Assembly: GCA_944324665.1 (NCBI GenBank)
Contig: CALUXD010000001.1
Coordinates: 186,001 to 250,000 of the forward strand
Direction of reading: 5' to 3'
From: Candidatus Proelusimicrobium volucris
GTDB taxonomy: Bacteria; Elusimicrobiota; Elusimicrobia; Elusimicrobiales; Elusimicrobiaceae
Length of the DNA stretch: 64,000 nt
Shown here: positions 53,369 through 63,100 of the stretch, piece by piece
Layout: every line of letters starts with the position of its first letter
Position numbering within the stretch: position 1 is the stretch's first letter
Program-made: the position numbers and the translations under genes
Notes under the pieces: generated by a model
Told to the model about the DNA's origin: nothing
Databases searched by the model: none
What the model saw: only the letters and a program-made list of their open reading frames with translations

Positions 53369-53665
53369 TTACTTAGACGCGGCCTCTACCGTGTCTATTT
53401 TATCGCCTTTCTTCAATGTGACGAGGGCCTTTTTCAAATCCGGCCTCTTTCCTGCAAAGCGTCCCATTCTTTTTACCTTGCCGCGCAAAGCTATCGTGGC
53501 TACGTCTTCAACCGTTACGTTGAATATCTTTTCCACCGCTTCGCGGATCTCGTGCTTGTTGGCGGTCTTTTCGACCACGAAACAATAGCAGTTGTTTTTA
53601 TCTCTTAAGATTAAGCTCTTTTCGGTTAAGAGAGGTTTCTTTATAGTTTCATATATCTTCGTCAT
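53369..53665 (-). CDS. rplW: 50S ribosomal protein L23
   Basis: A 98-residue L23, the docking site for trigger factor and SRP at the tunnel exit. [22 protein letters not shown] and [19 protein letters not shown] are the conserved parts. Confidence 0.97.
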   Translation of the reverse strand: MTKIYETIKKPLLTEKSLILRDKNNCYCFVVEKTANKHEIREAVEKIFNVTVEDVATIALRGKVKRMGRFAGKRPDLKKALVTLKKGDKIDTVEAASK

Positions 53666-53680
53666 TTTCCTTTCCTCCGC

Positions 53681-54289
53681 TTAAGCAGCCATCTTCTCAA
53701 GAGCGTCTTTGGTAAAAATTACTTTGCTGCAGTTTAAAACTACATAAGCGTTCAAATCCGACGGTACCATCTGGATCACGCCCGCTATGTTGCGGCCCGC
53801 TCTTTCCAATTTGGCGTCCGCCAAACTTACTATCAACGGCTTCTTGCCGGCATTCAAAGTTTTCAAAACTTCGGCTACCGCTTTGGTTTTGGCTTCTTTG
53901 ATGTCGAAGTTGTCAAGAACTACCACGCTGTCGGAATTTAACTTCGCCGTAAGAGCCTGCGCCAAGGCCAGTCTTCTCTTAGCGGCGGGCAAATCCTGCC
54001 TGAAAGACCTCGGGGTCGGGCCGAAAGCTACGCCGCCGTGTCTCCATATCGGGGTTCTCATGCTGCCGTGTCTAGCGCGGCCGGTGCCTTTCTGCTTCCA
54101 AGGTTTCTTACCCGTGCCGGATACTTCGCCGCGAGTTTTTACATCCGCGGTGCCCGATCTCTGATTGGCCAAAAATGCCGTGATTACTTCATGAAGGAAT
54201 GTAGGATTGGGTTTCTTGCCAAAGAGCGCTTCGGGCAAGGTTACCGTCCCTTGTTCTTTCCCTTGTATGTTTAAAAGTTTAGTTTCCAT
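53681..54289 (-). CDS. rplD: 50S ribosomal protein L4
   Basis: A 202-residue L4. The tunnel loop includes TRGEVSGTGKKPWKQKGTGRARHGSMRTPIWRHGG. I use the ATG at 54289, with AGGAAGG six bases upstream, instead of a TTG two codons earlier. In E. coli L4 represses this operon through the S10 leader; whether it does here is unknown. Confidence 0.97.
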   Translation of the reverse strand: METKLLNIQGKEQGTVTLPEALFGKKPNPTFLHEVITAFLANQRSGTADVKTRGEVSGTGKKPWKQKGTGRARHGSMRTPIWRHGGVAFGPTPRSFRQDLPAAKRRLALAQALTAKLNSDSVVVLDNFDIKEAKTKAVAEVLKTLNAGKKPLIVSLADAKLERAGRNIAGVIQMVPSDLNAYVVLNCSKVIFTKDALEKMAA

Positions 54290-54300
54290 TGTCAACCTTC

Positions 54301-55077
54301 CTATTTCTTCTTGGTGTTAGCAGCCTTGGAAGCAGATATCTTCTGTACCTGCGCGGCTACTACGTGTTTCTTAGGTTTGGAGGTTTCCAAAACGGATACG
54401 ATAGTCCCTTTCGCGCCCGGAACTGAACCCTTTAAGAATATTAAATTGTTAGCCGTATCTACTTTCGCTACTTCTATCTTGGAAACTGTGGTGGTGGTAA
54501 AGCCGTAATGGCCCGCCATTCTCTGGCCGGACAATACTTTACCGAGTGATCTTCTTGAAGCTAAACCGCCCGGAGCTCTTTCCCTGTCCGAGGCGCCGTG
54601 TGAGGCAGGCTGACCGGCAAAGCCGTGGCGTTTCATCGCACCGGCGAAACCGCGTCCTTTTATTTTGCCCTGTACGTCTACGTAGTCGCCCGGTTTAAAT
54701 ACGCTTCCCAAATCTATTACCTGACCTACTTCAAAACCGGTAACGTCCGCCAAGCGGCATTCTTTGATGTGTTTTACAGGAGTCACGCCCAATTTCTTAA
54801 AATTGCCCATATCGGGTTTGTTGAGCTTGCTTTCCTTTACATCGCCAAAACCCAAAGCTACAGCGGTATAACCGTCTTTTTCCTGGGTTCTGACTCTTAC
54901 AATTTTACAAGGCCCCGCTTTTACTACGGAAACCGCATGTAGATTGCCCTTATCGTCAAACAGCTGCGTCATTCCCAACTTCTCGCCTAATACGAAACGA
55001 AGCGTCGCCGGAGCTGTCTTTACTTCCGCTTTGGCTTCCTGCGCCGCCGCGGTCTGTGTGTTTGTTTCTTCTGACAT
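54301..55077 (-). CDS. rplC: 50S ribosomal protein L3
   Basis: A 258-residue L3. The conserved core starts at LRFVLGEKLGMTQLFDDKGN (about 26-45) and includes KGRGFAGAMKRHGFAGQPASHGASDRERAPGG. About 25 residues of Glu/Ala/Thr-rich sequence precede the core, which makes the chain longer than the usual ~210. It begins after an unusually long 136-base gap from rpsJ. Confidence 0.97.
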   Translation of the reverse strand: MSEETNTQTAAAQEAKAEVKTAPATLRFVLGEKLGMTQLFDDKGNLHAVSVVKAGPCKIVRVRTQEKDGYTAVALGFGDVKESKLNKPDMGNFKKLGVTPVKHIKECRLADVTGFEVGQVIDLGSVFKPGDYVDVQGKIKGRGFAGAMKRHGFAGQPASHGASDRERAPGGLASRRSLGKVLSGQRMAGHYGFTTTTVSKIEVAKVDTANNLIFLKGSVPGAKGTIVSVLETSKPKKHVVAAQVQKISASKAANTKKK

Positions 55078-55213
55078 TACTTACTTTTCCTTTTTATCGG
55101 CCGCATCATAAGCATTTTTCAATGTTTACTGCGCCACCTCATTTTTTACTAATGCAGAGTTCCTGTGTTTTCTGCACCCGCCTTCCCCCTGCGGGAAAGA
55201 CGCTCTGTACTGC
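55078..55213 (-). promoter_or_regulatory. 136-nt structured spacer between rpsJ and rplC
   Basis: No reading frame or promoter is evident. On the minus strand it can form two hairpins: CTTTCCC/GGGAAGG with a 5-base loop just after rpsJ, and TGCAGA/TCTGCA (55171-55176 with 55153-55158). In most bacteria rpsJ and rplC are separated by only a few tens of bases. A ribosomal-protein binding site is the simplest idea. Confidence 0.4.
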
Positions 55214-55561
55214 CTAGTTGCTTTTGATTGCCACATCTACGCCCGCGGGTAAATCAAGCTTCATAAGCTCGTCTACGGTTTTAGGTGTGGGGCTCTTTAA
55301 ATCGATTAACCTTTTGTGGATACGCATCTCAAACTGTTCTCTGGATTTCTTATCCGTATGAGGTGAGCGAAGTACGGTGTACTTCCTTATCTTTACGGGT
55401 AAAAGAACAGGGCCGGCAACGATGGCGCCGGTTTTTCTAGCAGTATCTACTATTCTGGCAACGGAGTTGTCCAGCATTCTGTAATCGTAAGAGCGAAGTT
55501 TTATGCGGATCCTTTCCTGTCCGCTTAACTTTGCCGTTTTCTTTTCTGTTTTTTCTGCCAT
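55214..55561 (-). CDS. rpsJ: 30S ribosomal protein S10
   Basis: A 115-residue S10. The core begins [25 protein letters not shown] (about 17-41); the loop [27 protein letters not shown] is diagnostic. A 14-residue Lys/Glu-rich N-terminal extension is present. It is the first gene of the S10-spc-alpha cluster. Confidence 0.97.
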   Translation of the reverse strand: MAEKTEKKTAKLSGQERIRIKLRSYDYRMLDNSVARIVDTARKTGAIVAGPVLLPVKIRKYTVLRSPHTDKKSREQFEMRIHKRLIDLKSPTPKTVDELMKLDLPAGVDVAIKSN

Positions 55562-55775
55562 TTTTATTTTCCTTAAATCATTTTTACTTAAACAATTATA
55601 CGACAGAAACTCCTTCTCCGGGCCATCTTCTTCGACGGACCGGTAAGGAATCTGCTGCCTATCCTACAACTTAGTACATTAAATTATACCAAATTATAAG
55701 GCTTTTGCGCCATTAGTTTTTTAGCGATTTTCACCGATACGCTTAACTAACAAACGCTTTCCTTTTCCTTATTAT
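55562..55775 (-). promoter_or_regulatory. S10 operon leader with further -10-like sites
   Basis: A long untranslated region between the main promoter and rpsJ. Further minus-strand TATAAT copies occur at 55698-55693 and 55688-55683 without good -35 boxes, so tandem promoters are possible. The part nearest rpsJ (about 55600-55670) is GC-richer and could fold. No gene is visible. Confidence 0.4.
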
Positions 55776-55803
55776 ATTATACTATAATTCGTCGCCGCGG
55801 CAA
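55776..55803 (-). promoter_or_regulatory. Sigma70-type promoter of the S10-spc-alpha cluster
   Basis: On the minus strand TTGCCG (55803-55798), 16 bases, and TATAAT (55781-55776). It lies after the tuf terminator and 215 bases before rpsJ, so the ribosomal cluster is transcribed separately from rpoC-tuf. Confidence 0.6.
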
Positions 55804-55867
55804 AATATTTCAGCGTGCGAAAATTCCTTTAACAATTAAGGTTTATCGCTCTCATTTTAAGCCGGCC

Positions 55868-55903
55868 ATAAAAAAGGGCCGGCTTTTGAAAGTCGGCCCT
55901 TTA
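55868..55903 (-). terminator. Rho-independent terminator after tuf
   Basis: On the minus strand AAAGGGCCG pairs with CGGCCCTTT (plus one pair beyond a mismatch) and six T residues follow. It begins 17 bases after the tuf stop. Confidence 0.85.
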
Positions 55904-55919
55904 TCTTGCTTAATTGAAA

Positions 55920-57110
55920 TTACTCAAGGATCTTGGTAACTACGCCGGCGCCTACTGTCCTGCCGCCTTCCCTTATGGCGAATCTTACTCCCTCTTCCAT
56001 CGCCACTGGCGTTATCAACGTTACTTCTATCTCTGCATTGTCACCAGGCATTATCATGTCGCCCTTGAACTGCAACTCTCCCGTCACGTCCGTCGTCCTA
56101 AAGTAGAACTGCGGTTTGTAGCCCGGTGTTAACGGCGTATGTCTTCCGCCTTCGTCTTTCTTCAATATATATACCTGTCCGATAAACTTCTTGTGCGGCG
56201 TTATGCTCTTCGGCGCCGCCAATACCTGGCCTCTCTCTACCTGCTTCTTGTCTATACCTCTAAGCAATATACCTACGTTATCGCCAGCTATACCTTCGTC
56301 CAGTAATTTCCTGAACATCTCTATGCCCGTCGCTACTGACGTCAATGTGTCCCTAAATCCAATTATCTCTACCGGATCGCCTACCTTGATGTGGCCTCTC
56401 TCTATCCTGCCCGTAGCTACCGTGCCGCGGCCCGTAATCGAAAATACGTCTTCTACCGCCATCAAGAACGGCTTGTCCGTCTCTCTCTTCGGCTCGGGTA
56501 TCCACGTGTCCAAAGCTTCCAACAACTTCTTGATCGCCGGTACGCCTATCTCGCTCTGATCGCCTTCTATCGCTTTCAATGCGCTTCCGCGGATTATAGG
56601 AGTGTTGTCCCCGTCAAATTCATACTTGCTCAAAAGCTCGCGCACTTCCATCTCTACTAAGTCCAATAATTCCGCTTCTTCTACCAAATCTACTTTGTTC
56701 AAAAATACTACCAACTTCGGTACGTTTACCTGCTTGGCCAACAATACGTGTTCCTTCGTCTGAGGCATAGGACCGTCTACCGCCGATACTACCAATATAG
56801 CACCGTCCATCTGCGCAGCACCCGTGATCATGTTCTTAATATAATCGGCGTGCCCCGGGCAGTCTATGTGCGCATAGTGCCTCTTGTCTGATTCGTACTC
56901 TACATGCGATACCGCTACCGTCACAATCTTGCTCGCGTCTCTTACTACGCCGCCCTTCGCTATATCGCTGTACGCCATCTCCTTGGATTTCCCTTCGCTA
57001 GCCAATACTTTCGTCAACGCCGCAGTCAACGTCGTCTTGCCGTGGTCTACGTGACCGATCGTTCCTACGTTTACGTGCGGTTTGTTCCTTGAAAACTTCT
57101 CCTTTGCCAT
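55920..57110 (-). CDS. tuf: Elongation factor Tu
   Basis: A 396-residue GTPase that brings aminoacyl-tRNA to the ribosome. P-loop GHVDHGKT (19-26), G3 DCPGHADY, G4 NKVD, and the domain 2-3 region ending [11 protein letters not shown]. The length is typical. It is the last gene of the rpsL-rpsG-fusA-tuf (str) operon and is preceded by AGGGAGAG. Confidence 0.98.
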   Translation of the reverse strand: MAKEKFSRNKPHVNVGTIGHVDHGKTTLTAALTKVLASEGKSKEMAYSDIAKGGVVRDASKIVTVAVSHVEYESDKRHYAHIDCPGHADYIKNMITGAAQMDGAILVVSAVDGPMPQTKEHVLLAKQVNVPKLVVFLNKVDLVEEAELLDLVEMEVRELLSKYEFDGDNTPIIRGSALKAIEGDQSEIGVPAIKKLLEALDTWIPEPKRETDKPFLMAVEDVFSITGRGTVATGRIERGHIKVGDPVEIIGFRDTLTSVATGIEMFRKLLDEGIAGDNVGILLRGIDKKQVERGQVLAAPKSITPHKKFIGQVYILKKDEGGRHTPLTPGYKPQFYFRTTDVTGELQFKGDMIMPGDNAEIEVTLITPVAMEEGVRFAIREGGRTVGAGVVTKILE

Positions 57111-57134
57111 AAATATCTCTCCCTAAATTCAGAT

Positions 57135-57162
57135 AAGGCTGCCCCTAAAAAGAGGCAGCCTT
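57135..57162. other. Intergenic hairpin between fusA and tuf
   Basis: Perfect 9-bp inverted repeat (57135-57143 with 57154-57162), 10-base loop. The minus strand has no T tract after it, so it is not a typical terminator for fusA. A partial stop or a processing point that raises the tuf share of mRNA is possible. Confidence 0.6.
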
Positions 57163-57170
57163 AAAATATT

Positions 57171-59270
57171 TTATTTTGCCGCTACGGCCGTTTTCTTTTC
57201 GATTATACCTTTAGCGACGTTAGCCGGTACTTCTTCATAGTGGCTGGGTTCCATCGTGAAAGAGGCCCTGCCTTGCGACAATGAACGCACCGTCGTGGCG
57301 TATCCGAACATCTCGGAAAGCGGAACTTGAGCTTTGATGTATTTGGCGTTTCCGCGCTCGCCCATCTCGCCAATCTTGGCGCGACGGGAGCTTAAATCGC
57401 CCATAATATCGCCCATGTTCGCTTCCGGCGTTACGACTTCCACCTTCATAATAGGCTCGAGCAATATCGGCGCGGCTTTCTTGGCACCCTCTTTCAAGCC
57501 CATTGACGCGGCAATCTTAAACGCCATTTCCGAGGAGTCTACCTCGTGGAATGAACCGTCGTATACCGCCACTTTAACGTCCACCAACGGATAACCCGCC
57601 AAAGCGCCGCTTTCCAAGGCTTCTCTGCAGCCCTTTTCAACCGCGGGGATGTACTCGCGCGGTATGCGGCCTTGCGTGATTTCGTTGACGAACTCAAAGC
57701 CTTTGCCGGCCGGCTGAGGCTCAAGACGCAAGAATACGTGTCCGTACTGACCTTTACCGCCCGACTGCCTGATGAACTTGCTTTCCTGCTGTACGGTTTT
57801 GGTAATGGTTTCCCTGTAAGCTACCTGAGGCGCACCCACATTGGCCTGTACGTTAAACTCGCGTTTCATACGATCCACGATGATATCCAAGTGCAATTCG
57901 CCCATACCCGAAATAACGGTCTGGCCCGTTTCTTCGTCGGTGCGAACGCGGAAGGTCTGATCTTCCTCCGCAAGCTTGGCCAAAGCCGTCGACATTTTGT
58001 CGGAATCGTCTTTGGATTTAGGCTCTACCGCGATGGAGATTACAGGCTCGGGGAACGTGATGCTCTCGAGCACTATCGGGTGATCGGGGGAGCAGAAAGT
58101 CTGCCCGACCGAAGCGTTTTTCAAAGCCACCGTAGCGGCGATGTCGCCGGCTCTAAGAGATTTTACCTCTTCTCTCTTATTGGCGTGCAAACGCATGATA
58201 CGGCCGATTCTTTCCTGCGCGTTCTTGGACGGGAAAAGCACCGTATCGCCCGCATCGAGTTTGCCCGAATAAATCCTGAAGAAGGACAATTTACCTACAT
58301 AAGGATCGGTCTGTATTTTGAAGAGTAAAGCGCAGAACGGATCTTTATCTGAATGAGTTCTGGTCTCTTCCTCGCCGGTGTCGGGATTCGTGCCCTTTAC
58401 CGGGGGAATGTCCATAGGAGACGGCAAATAGTAGCATACGGCATCAAGCAAAGGCTGTACGCCTTTGTTCTTGTAAGAGGAGCCGCATACCACCGGGAAG
58501 AATTTGCCCGTTAAAGTACCGCGTCTTATCGCGCTGCGGATTTCCTCTTCCGAGAAATTAGTCTCGCCGTTCAAGTAGCGTTCCATAATGGAATCGTCGA
58601 AATCGGCGATTTTCTCCAGCATGTGCGCTCTGGCAGCTTCCGCCTCGTCTTTAAGATCGGCGGGGATATCTTCCTCGTGGAACGGCGCGCCGACTTGGTC
58701 GCCTTCCCACACTATCGCCTTCATCTTAATAAGGTCTACCACGCCCTTAAATTCCGATTCCGCCCCTATTGGGATTTGGATCGGGCAGGCGTTGCCGCCT
58801 AGCTTCTCTACGATAGACTGCGCAGACTTTTTGAAGTTCGCGCCGATTCTGTCCATCTTATTGATATAAGCGATTCTGGGTACGCCGTATTTATCGGCCT
58901 GGCGCCACACCGTTTCGGACTGAGGTTCTACACCCTGTACGCCGTCAAAGCAGCATACTGCGCCGTCGAGAACGCGCAAAGAGCGTTCCACTTCGGCCGT
59001 GAAGTCCACGTGTCCCGGAGTGTCAATGATGTTAAACTGACAATCGCGCCATTTGCAGTACACGGCCGCGGAAGTGATGGTGATACCGCGCTCCCTTTCC
59101 TGCTCCATCCAGTCGGTTACCGAGGCGCCGTCGTGCGTCTCGCCGATTTTGTGCGTGCGGCCCGTATAATAAAGGATACGTTCCGTCGTGGTGGTCTTAC
59201 CGGCGTCGATATGAGCGATAATACCGATGTTTCTGATTTTCTCTAAAGGAAATACATTGTTATCTGCCAT
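57171..59270 (-). CDS. fusA: Elongation factor G
   Basis: A 699-residue translocase. P-loop AHIDAGKT (19-26), the switch segment [12 protein letters not shown]3 DTPGHVDF, G4 NKMD; domain IV with [15 protein letters not shown] and domain V ending in the EF-G pattern [11 protein letters not shown]-like [11 protein letters not shown]. This is the canonical FusA rather than a mitochondrial-type or recycling paralogue, judging from position in the str operon. Confidence 0.97.
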   Translation of the reverse strand: MADNNVFPLEKIRNIGIIAHIDAGKTTTTERILYYTGRTHKIGETHDGASVTDWMEQERERGITITSAAVYCKWRDCQFNIIDTPGHVDFTAEVERSLRVLDGAVCCFDGVQGVEPQSETVWRQADKYGVPRIAYINKMDRIGANFKKSAQSIVEKLGGNACPIQIPIGAESEFKGVVDLIKMKAIVWEGDQVGAPFHEEDIPADLKDEAEAARAHMLEKIADFDDSIMERYLNGETNFSEEEIRSAIRRGTLTGKFFPVVCGSSYKNKGVQPLLDAVCYYLPSPMDIPPVKGTNPDTGEEETRTHSDKDPFCALLFKIQTDPYVGKLSFFRIYSGKLDAGDTVLFPSKNAQERIGRIMRLHANKREEVKSLRAGDIAATVALKNASVGQTFCSPDHPIVLESITFPEPVISIAVEPKSKDDSDKMSTALAKLAEEDQTFRVRTDEETGQTVISGMGELHLDIIVDRMKREFNVQANVGAPQVAYRETITKTVQQESKFIRQSGGKGQYGHVFLRLEPQPAGKGFEFVNEITQGRIPREYIPAVEKGCREALESGALAGYPLVDVKVAVYDGSFHEVDSSEMAFKIAASMGLKEGAKKAAPILLEPIMKVEVVTPEANMGDIMGDLSSRRAKIGEMGERGNAKYIKAQVPLSEMFGYATTVRSLSQGRASFTMEPSHYEEVPANVAKGIIEKKTAVAAK

Positions 59271-59282
59271 GTCGCTACCCGA

Positions 59283-59762
59283 TTACCATTTGAAATGAGC
59301 GAAAGCTCTGTTCGCTTCGGCCATCTTGTGAGTATCTTCTCTTTTCTTGAAAGCCGAGCCTTCTTTCTTCGCGCCCAAAAGGATTTCCTCGGCCAATTTC
59401 TCGGCCATAGGTCTGCCTTTTCTGGATTGCGCCGCGGCCAAAAGCCATCTCATCGCCACGGAAGTGCTCCTGATCGGTTTTACCTCTACCGGTACTTGAT
59501 AGGTCGCCCCGCCTACGCGGCGCGCCTTTACTTCCAATAAAGGCCTAACATTCTCTATGCAGGTATTGAATACCTCAAGAGGATCGGATTTCGTCTTTTC
59601 CTTTATGATGTCCATCGCCTTGAATACGATCTTCTCGGCGGTAGATCTCTTGCCCTCAAAATTTATTTTGTTGATGAACCTAGCCATAAGTACCGAATTG
59701 TACTTGTAATCGGCGGGGGGCAACGCCCTTCTGTCTCTAGGTCTTAAACCTTTTCTCGGCAT
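59283..59762 (-). CDS. rpsG: 30S ribosomal protein S7
   Basis: A 159-residue S7, the primary binder of the 16S 3' domain. [47 protein letters not shown] and [13 protein letters not shown] are the conserved parts. It lies between rpsL (14-base gap) and fusA (12-base gap). Confidence 0.98.
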   Translation of the reverse strand: MPRKGLRPRDRRALPPADYKYNSVLMARFINKINFEGKRSTAEKIVFKAMDIIKEKTKSDPLEVFNTCIENVRPLLEVKARRVGGATYQVPVEVKPIRSTSVAMRWLLAAAQSRKGRPMAEKLAEEILLGAKKEGSAFKKREDTHKMAEANRAFAHFKW

Positions 59763-59776
59763 ATTAAGTCAATCTC

Positions 59777-60157
59777 CTATTTTCCGGCTTTCGGGCGTTT
59801 TACTCCGTAAAGGGATCTGCCCTGCTTCCTGTTCTCTACACCCGAAGCGTCCAAAGCGCCGCGGATTATATGATATCTTACGCCCGGCAAGTCTTTTACA
59901 CGGCCGCCGCGCACCAGCACGATGCTGTGCTCCTGGAGGTTGTGTCCCACACCGGGAATATATGCTGTAACTTCCGTCTTGGAGGTCAACTTAACACGGG
60001 CCACTTTCCTTAAAGCCGAGTTCGGTTTTTTTGGAGTGGTCGTATATACACGGGTGCAAACGCCGCGCCTTTGCGGGCAGGCGTTCAAAGCCGGAGCTTT
60101 CGTTTTAAACTCAGCTTTGCTTCTGCCGTGTTTTATCAATTGGTTTACTGTCGGCAT
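59777..60157 (-). CDS. rpsL: 30S ribosomal protein S12
   Basis: A 126-residue S12 at the decoding centre. [17 protein letters not shown] holds the lysine at which streptomycin resistance usually arises, and [13 protein letters not shown] holds the second; both are the sensitive wild-type residues. It starts three bases after the rpoC stop, so polymerase and str genes form one transcript. Confidence 0.98.
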   Translation of the reverse strand: MPTVNQLIKHGRSKAEFKTKAPALNACPQRRGVCTRVYTTTPKKPNSALRKVARVKLTSKTEVTAYIPGVGHNLQEHSIVLVRGGRVKDLPGVRYHIIRGALDASGVENRKQGRSLYGVKRPKAGK

Positions 60158-60160
60158 TAT

Positions 60161-63100
60161 TTAATTCTCTCCTATTTCTTTTTTGCTTTTCTCTTCAAAT
60201 TCTTCCGTGATTTCTTTTGCTGATATACCGGTGCCCGCAGGGATTAGATGTCCTACAATCACGTTTTCCTTCAAACCTTCCAAACGGTCTACCTGCCCTT
60301 TGATCGCCGCGTCCGTCAAGACTTTTGTGGTCTCCTGGAAGCTCGCCGCAGATATGAAAGATTCGCTCGCCAATGACGCCTTGCTGATACCCAACAGTAT
60401 CGTCTCGGCCTGCGCTTCCTTCTTGCCTTGGGCTTTTATCCGTCTGTTCTCTCTGTCAAACACCGATTTGTTGACGATCTCGCCTTTTAAGAAAGTCGTA
60501 TCTCCCGCGTCTTGGATACGGACATTGCTTAACATCTGCCTGACTATAACCTCAATGTGTTTATCATTGATGGTTACGCCTTGCAGTCTGTAAACTTCCT
60601 GTATCGCGTTGAGCAGGAACTCCTGCACTTCCTTTATACCCTTTACGCGCAGCACGTCGTGAGGGTCTATGGCGCCGTCCGTTAAAGCCTCGCCTACAGC
60701 CACTTTGTCGCCTTCGTATACGACCAAGTGTTTGCCTTGCGGTATGCTGTAATGCTCCTCTTTATTGATTTCATCGTTCCTAAGGACTACCTCTATTAGC
60801 CCTTTCGGAGATGTTTCCAGCCTTATCACACCTGAAAATTCCGCTATGATGGCAGGGTTCTTGGGCCTGCGGGCTTCAAAAAGCTCCGCGATTCTGGGCA
60901 GACCGCCCGTAATATCCTTCGTGCTGCCGGCTTCCCTGGCTATCTTCGCCAAGACGTCGCCCGCCAACACCTCTTCGCCAGATTCCACAAGCAATATCGT
61001 ATCGATCGGGAGCGGATAAGTATATTTGTCTTTCTTGCCCTCAATGATTACGCGCGGGTTCTTCCTTCCCACTTTGCTCGCGGTTATCTTGCGCTCGATT
61101 ATACCGGTAACTTTGTTCCTTTCTTCCTGCAGCGTCATACCTTCTTGTATGTCTACAAGTTTGATTACGCCGTCGGTTTCCGCTATTACCGGCAAGGAGT
61201 GCGGATCCCACTCTGCCATTACAGTATCTTTTGTCACCTTAGATTTATCGTCTACATAAATCCTGGCGCCGTACTGTATCTTATATTCATATATTTTACC
61301 ATTTTCCGCCTCTACAAATATAGAGCCGTTTCTGGATATACAAATTTTATTGTCAAATCTATCGGTAATAAGCTTGATGTCTTTAAATACGGCTTTGCCG
61401 TTGGCTTCCGCTACAGCCTGAGATCTGCTCAGTACGCGCGAAGCCGCACCACCGATGTGGAATGTCCTCAAAGTAAGCTGGGTACCAGGCTCGCCGATCG
61501 ACTGCGCCGCGATTATACCTACCGTATCGCCCTTTCTCGCCAGTGCGCCCGTAGCCAAACTGTTTCCGTAGCATTTGGCGCAGATGCCGAAAGGCGAAGC
61601 ACAGGTAAGCACGGAGCGAACCCTTACCGATTCTATGCCGTATTTCTTTATAGCCGCGGCCTGGTCGGGGCTGATTATGTCGCCTTTCTTTATTATTACG
61701 ACGTCCTTATCCCCGTCCTTTACCGTTATGTCTTCCAAGGCGCAGCGGCCCAAAGCTCTTTCCTCAAGCGGTTCGATAACCTCTTCACCAGACATTAAAG
61801 CCTTGAGCAATACTCCGTCGGAAGTTCCGCAGTCGTCCTGCGTTACCACCAAGTTATGGCCTACGTCAACCAAACGTCTGGTAAGGTAACCCGCGTCGGC
61901 CGTTTTCAAAGCCGTATCAGACAAACCTTTACGTCCACCGTGCGTAGATATAAAGTATTCCAATACCGAAAGGCCTTCCCTAAAGTTTGCCGTAATAGGC
62001 GATTCGATAATTTCGCCCTGTCCGCCGGTCAGCTTCTTCTGCGGTTTGGCCATCAAACCTCTCATACCCGCCAGCTGGCGTACTTGCTGTCTGGAACCCC
62101 TCGCACCGGAATTGGCCATCAAGTATACAGAGTTGAATTTTTGATTGCCTTCCGTTACCGGTTGTTTCTCTACGGAGCTCATCTCTTTAAACAGCTCTTC
62201 GGCAACTTCGTCCGTCACTTTTGTCCAAATATCGATAACTTTATTGTATCTTTCGCCTTCCGTTATGATACCCTGCTCGGCTTGTTTCTGTATAGCTTTT
62301 ACTTGTTTTTTGGCTTCGGCTACGCGTTTTTCTTTCGCGGCCGGGACTATCATGTCCGCTATCGAGATGGACAAACCCGACTTCGTCGCGTATTTATAAC
62401 CCGTATCCATAATTCTGTCCAAGAGCTGTACGGTCTCGTATTTGCCGTACTTCGGGTTTTTATAACATTCGCTTACTATTGCGGCAAGCTCTTTCTTGCC
62501 GATGTCGCGATTCTCAAACTTCCAACCTTTGGGCAATATCCTGTTGAAAAGTATGCGACCGACCGAAGTGTAATTTTTCCATTTGGATATATCTTTGCCT
62601 TCGTCTTCCACACCCGTAATATCGGCTACTTTTATTTTGGCGTGCAGCGAGAGTTTGCCGTATTCATAAGCGATTACAGCGCCTTCGCCGTCAGCAAAAA
62701 TGGAGCCCTCGCCCTTGTCGCCGTCTTTGATCTTGGTCATAAAGTTTATGCCCAATACCATATCGTGCGAAGGCGAAGCTATCGGCCTGCCCGACGCCGG
62801 CGAAAGAATGTTGTTCGTCGCCAACATCAAGGTGCGCGCCTCTATCTGCGCTTCCAAGGTCAAAGGAACGTGTACGGCCATTTGGTCACCGTCGAAGTCG
62901 GCGTTGAAAGCCGCACAGGTAAGCGGGTGCAGCTGTATAGCTTTACCTTCTATCAAGACAGGCTCAAAAGCCTGTATACCCAAGCGGTGCAATGTAGGAG
63001 CGCGGTTTAAAAGTACAGGATGGTTCTTCGTCACCTTCTCCAATATATCCCAAATTTCTGGGCGGACGCGTTCCAACATCTTCTTGGCCGCTTTCAAAGT

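Noticed and set aside
57672-58328. 218-codon plus-strand frame inside fusA
   Set aside because: Antisense to domains II-IV of EF-G; composition is that of a shadow frame.
61856-63010. 384-codon open frame on the plus strand inside rpoC
   Set aside because: It lies wholly antisense to the catalytic core of rpoC, whose conservation fixes the true frame. The translation is rich in Tyr, Phe and Arg with no family pattern, as expected from a shadow frame.
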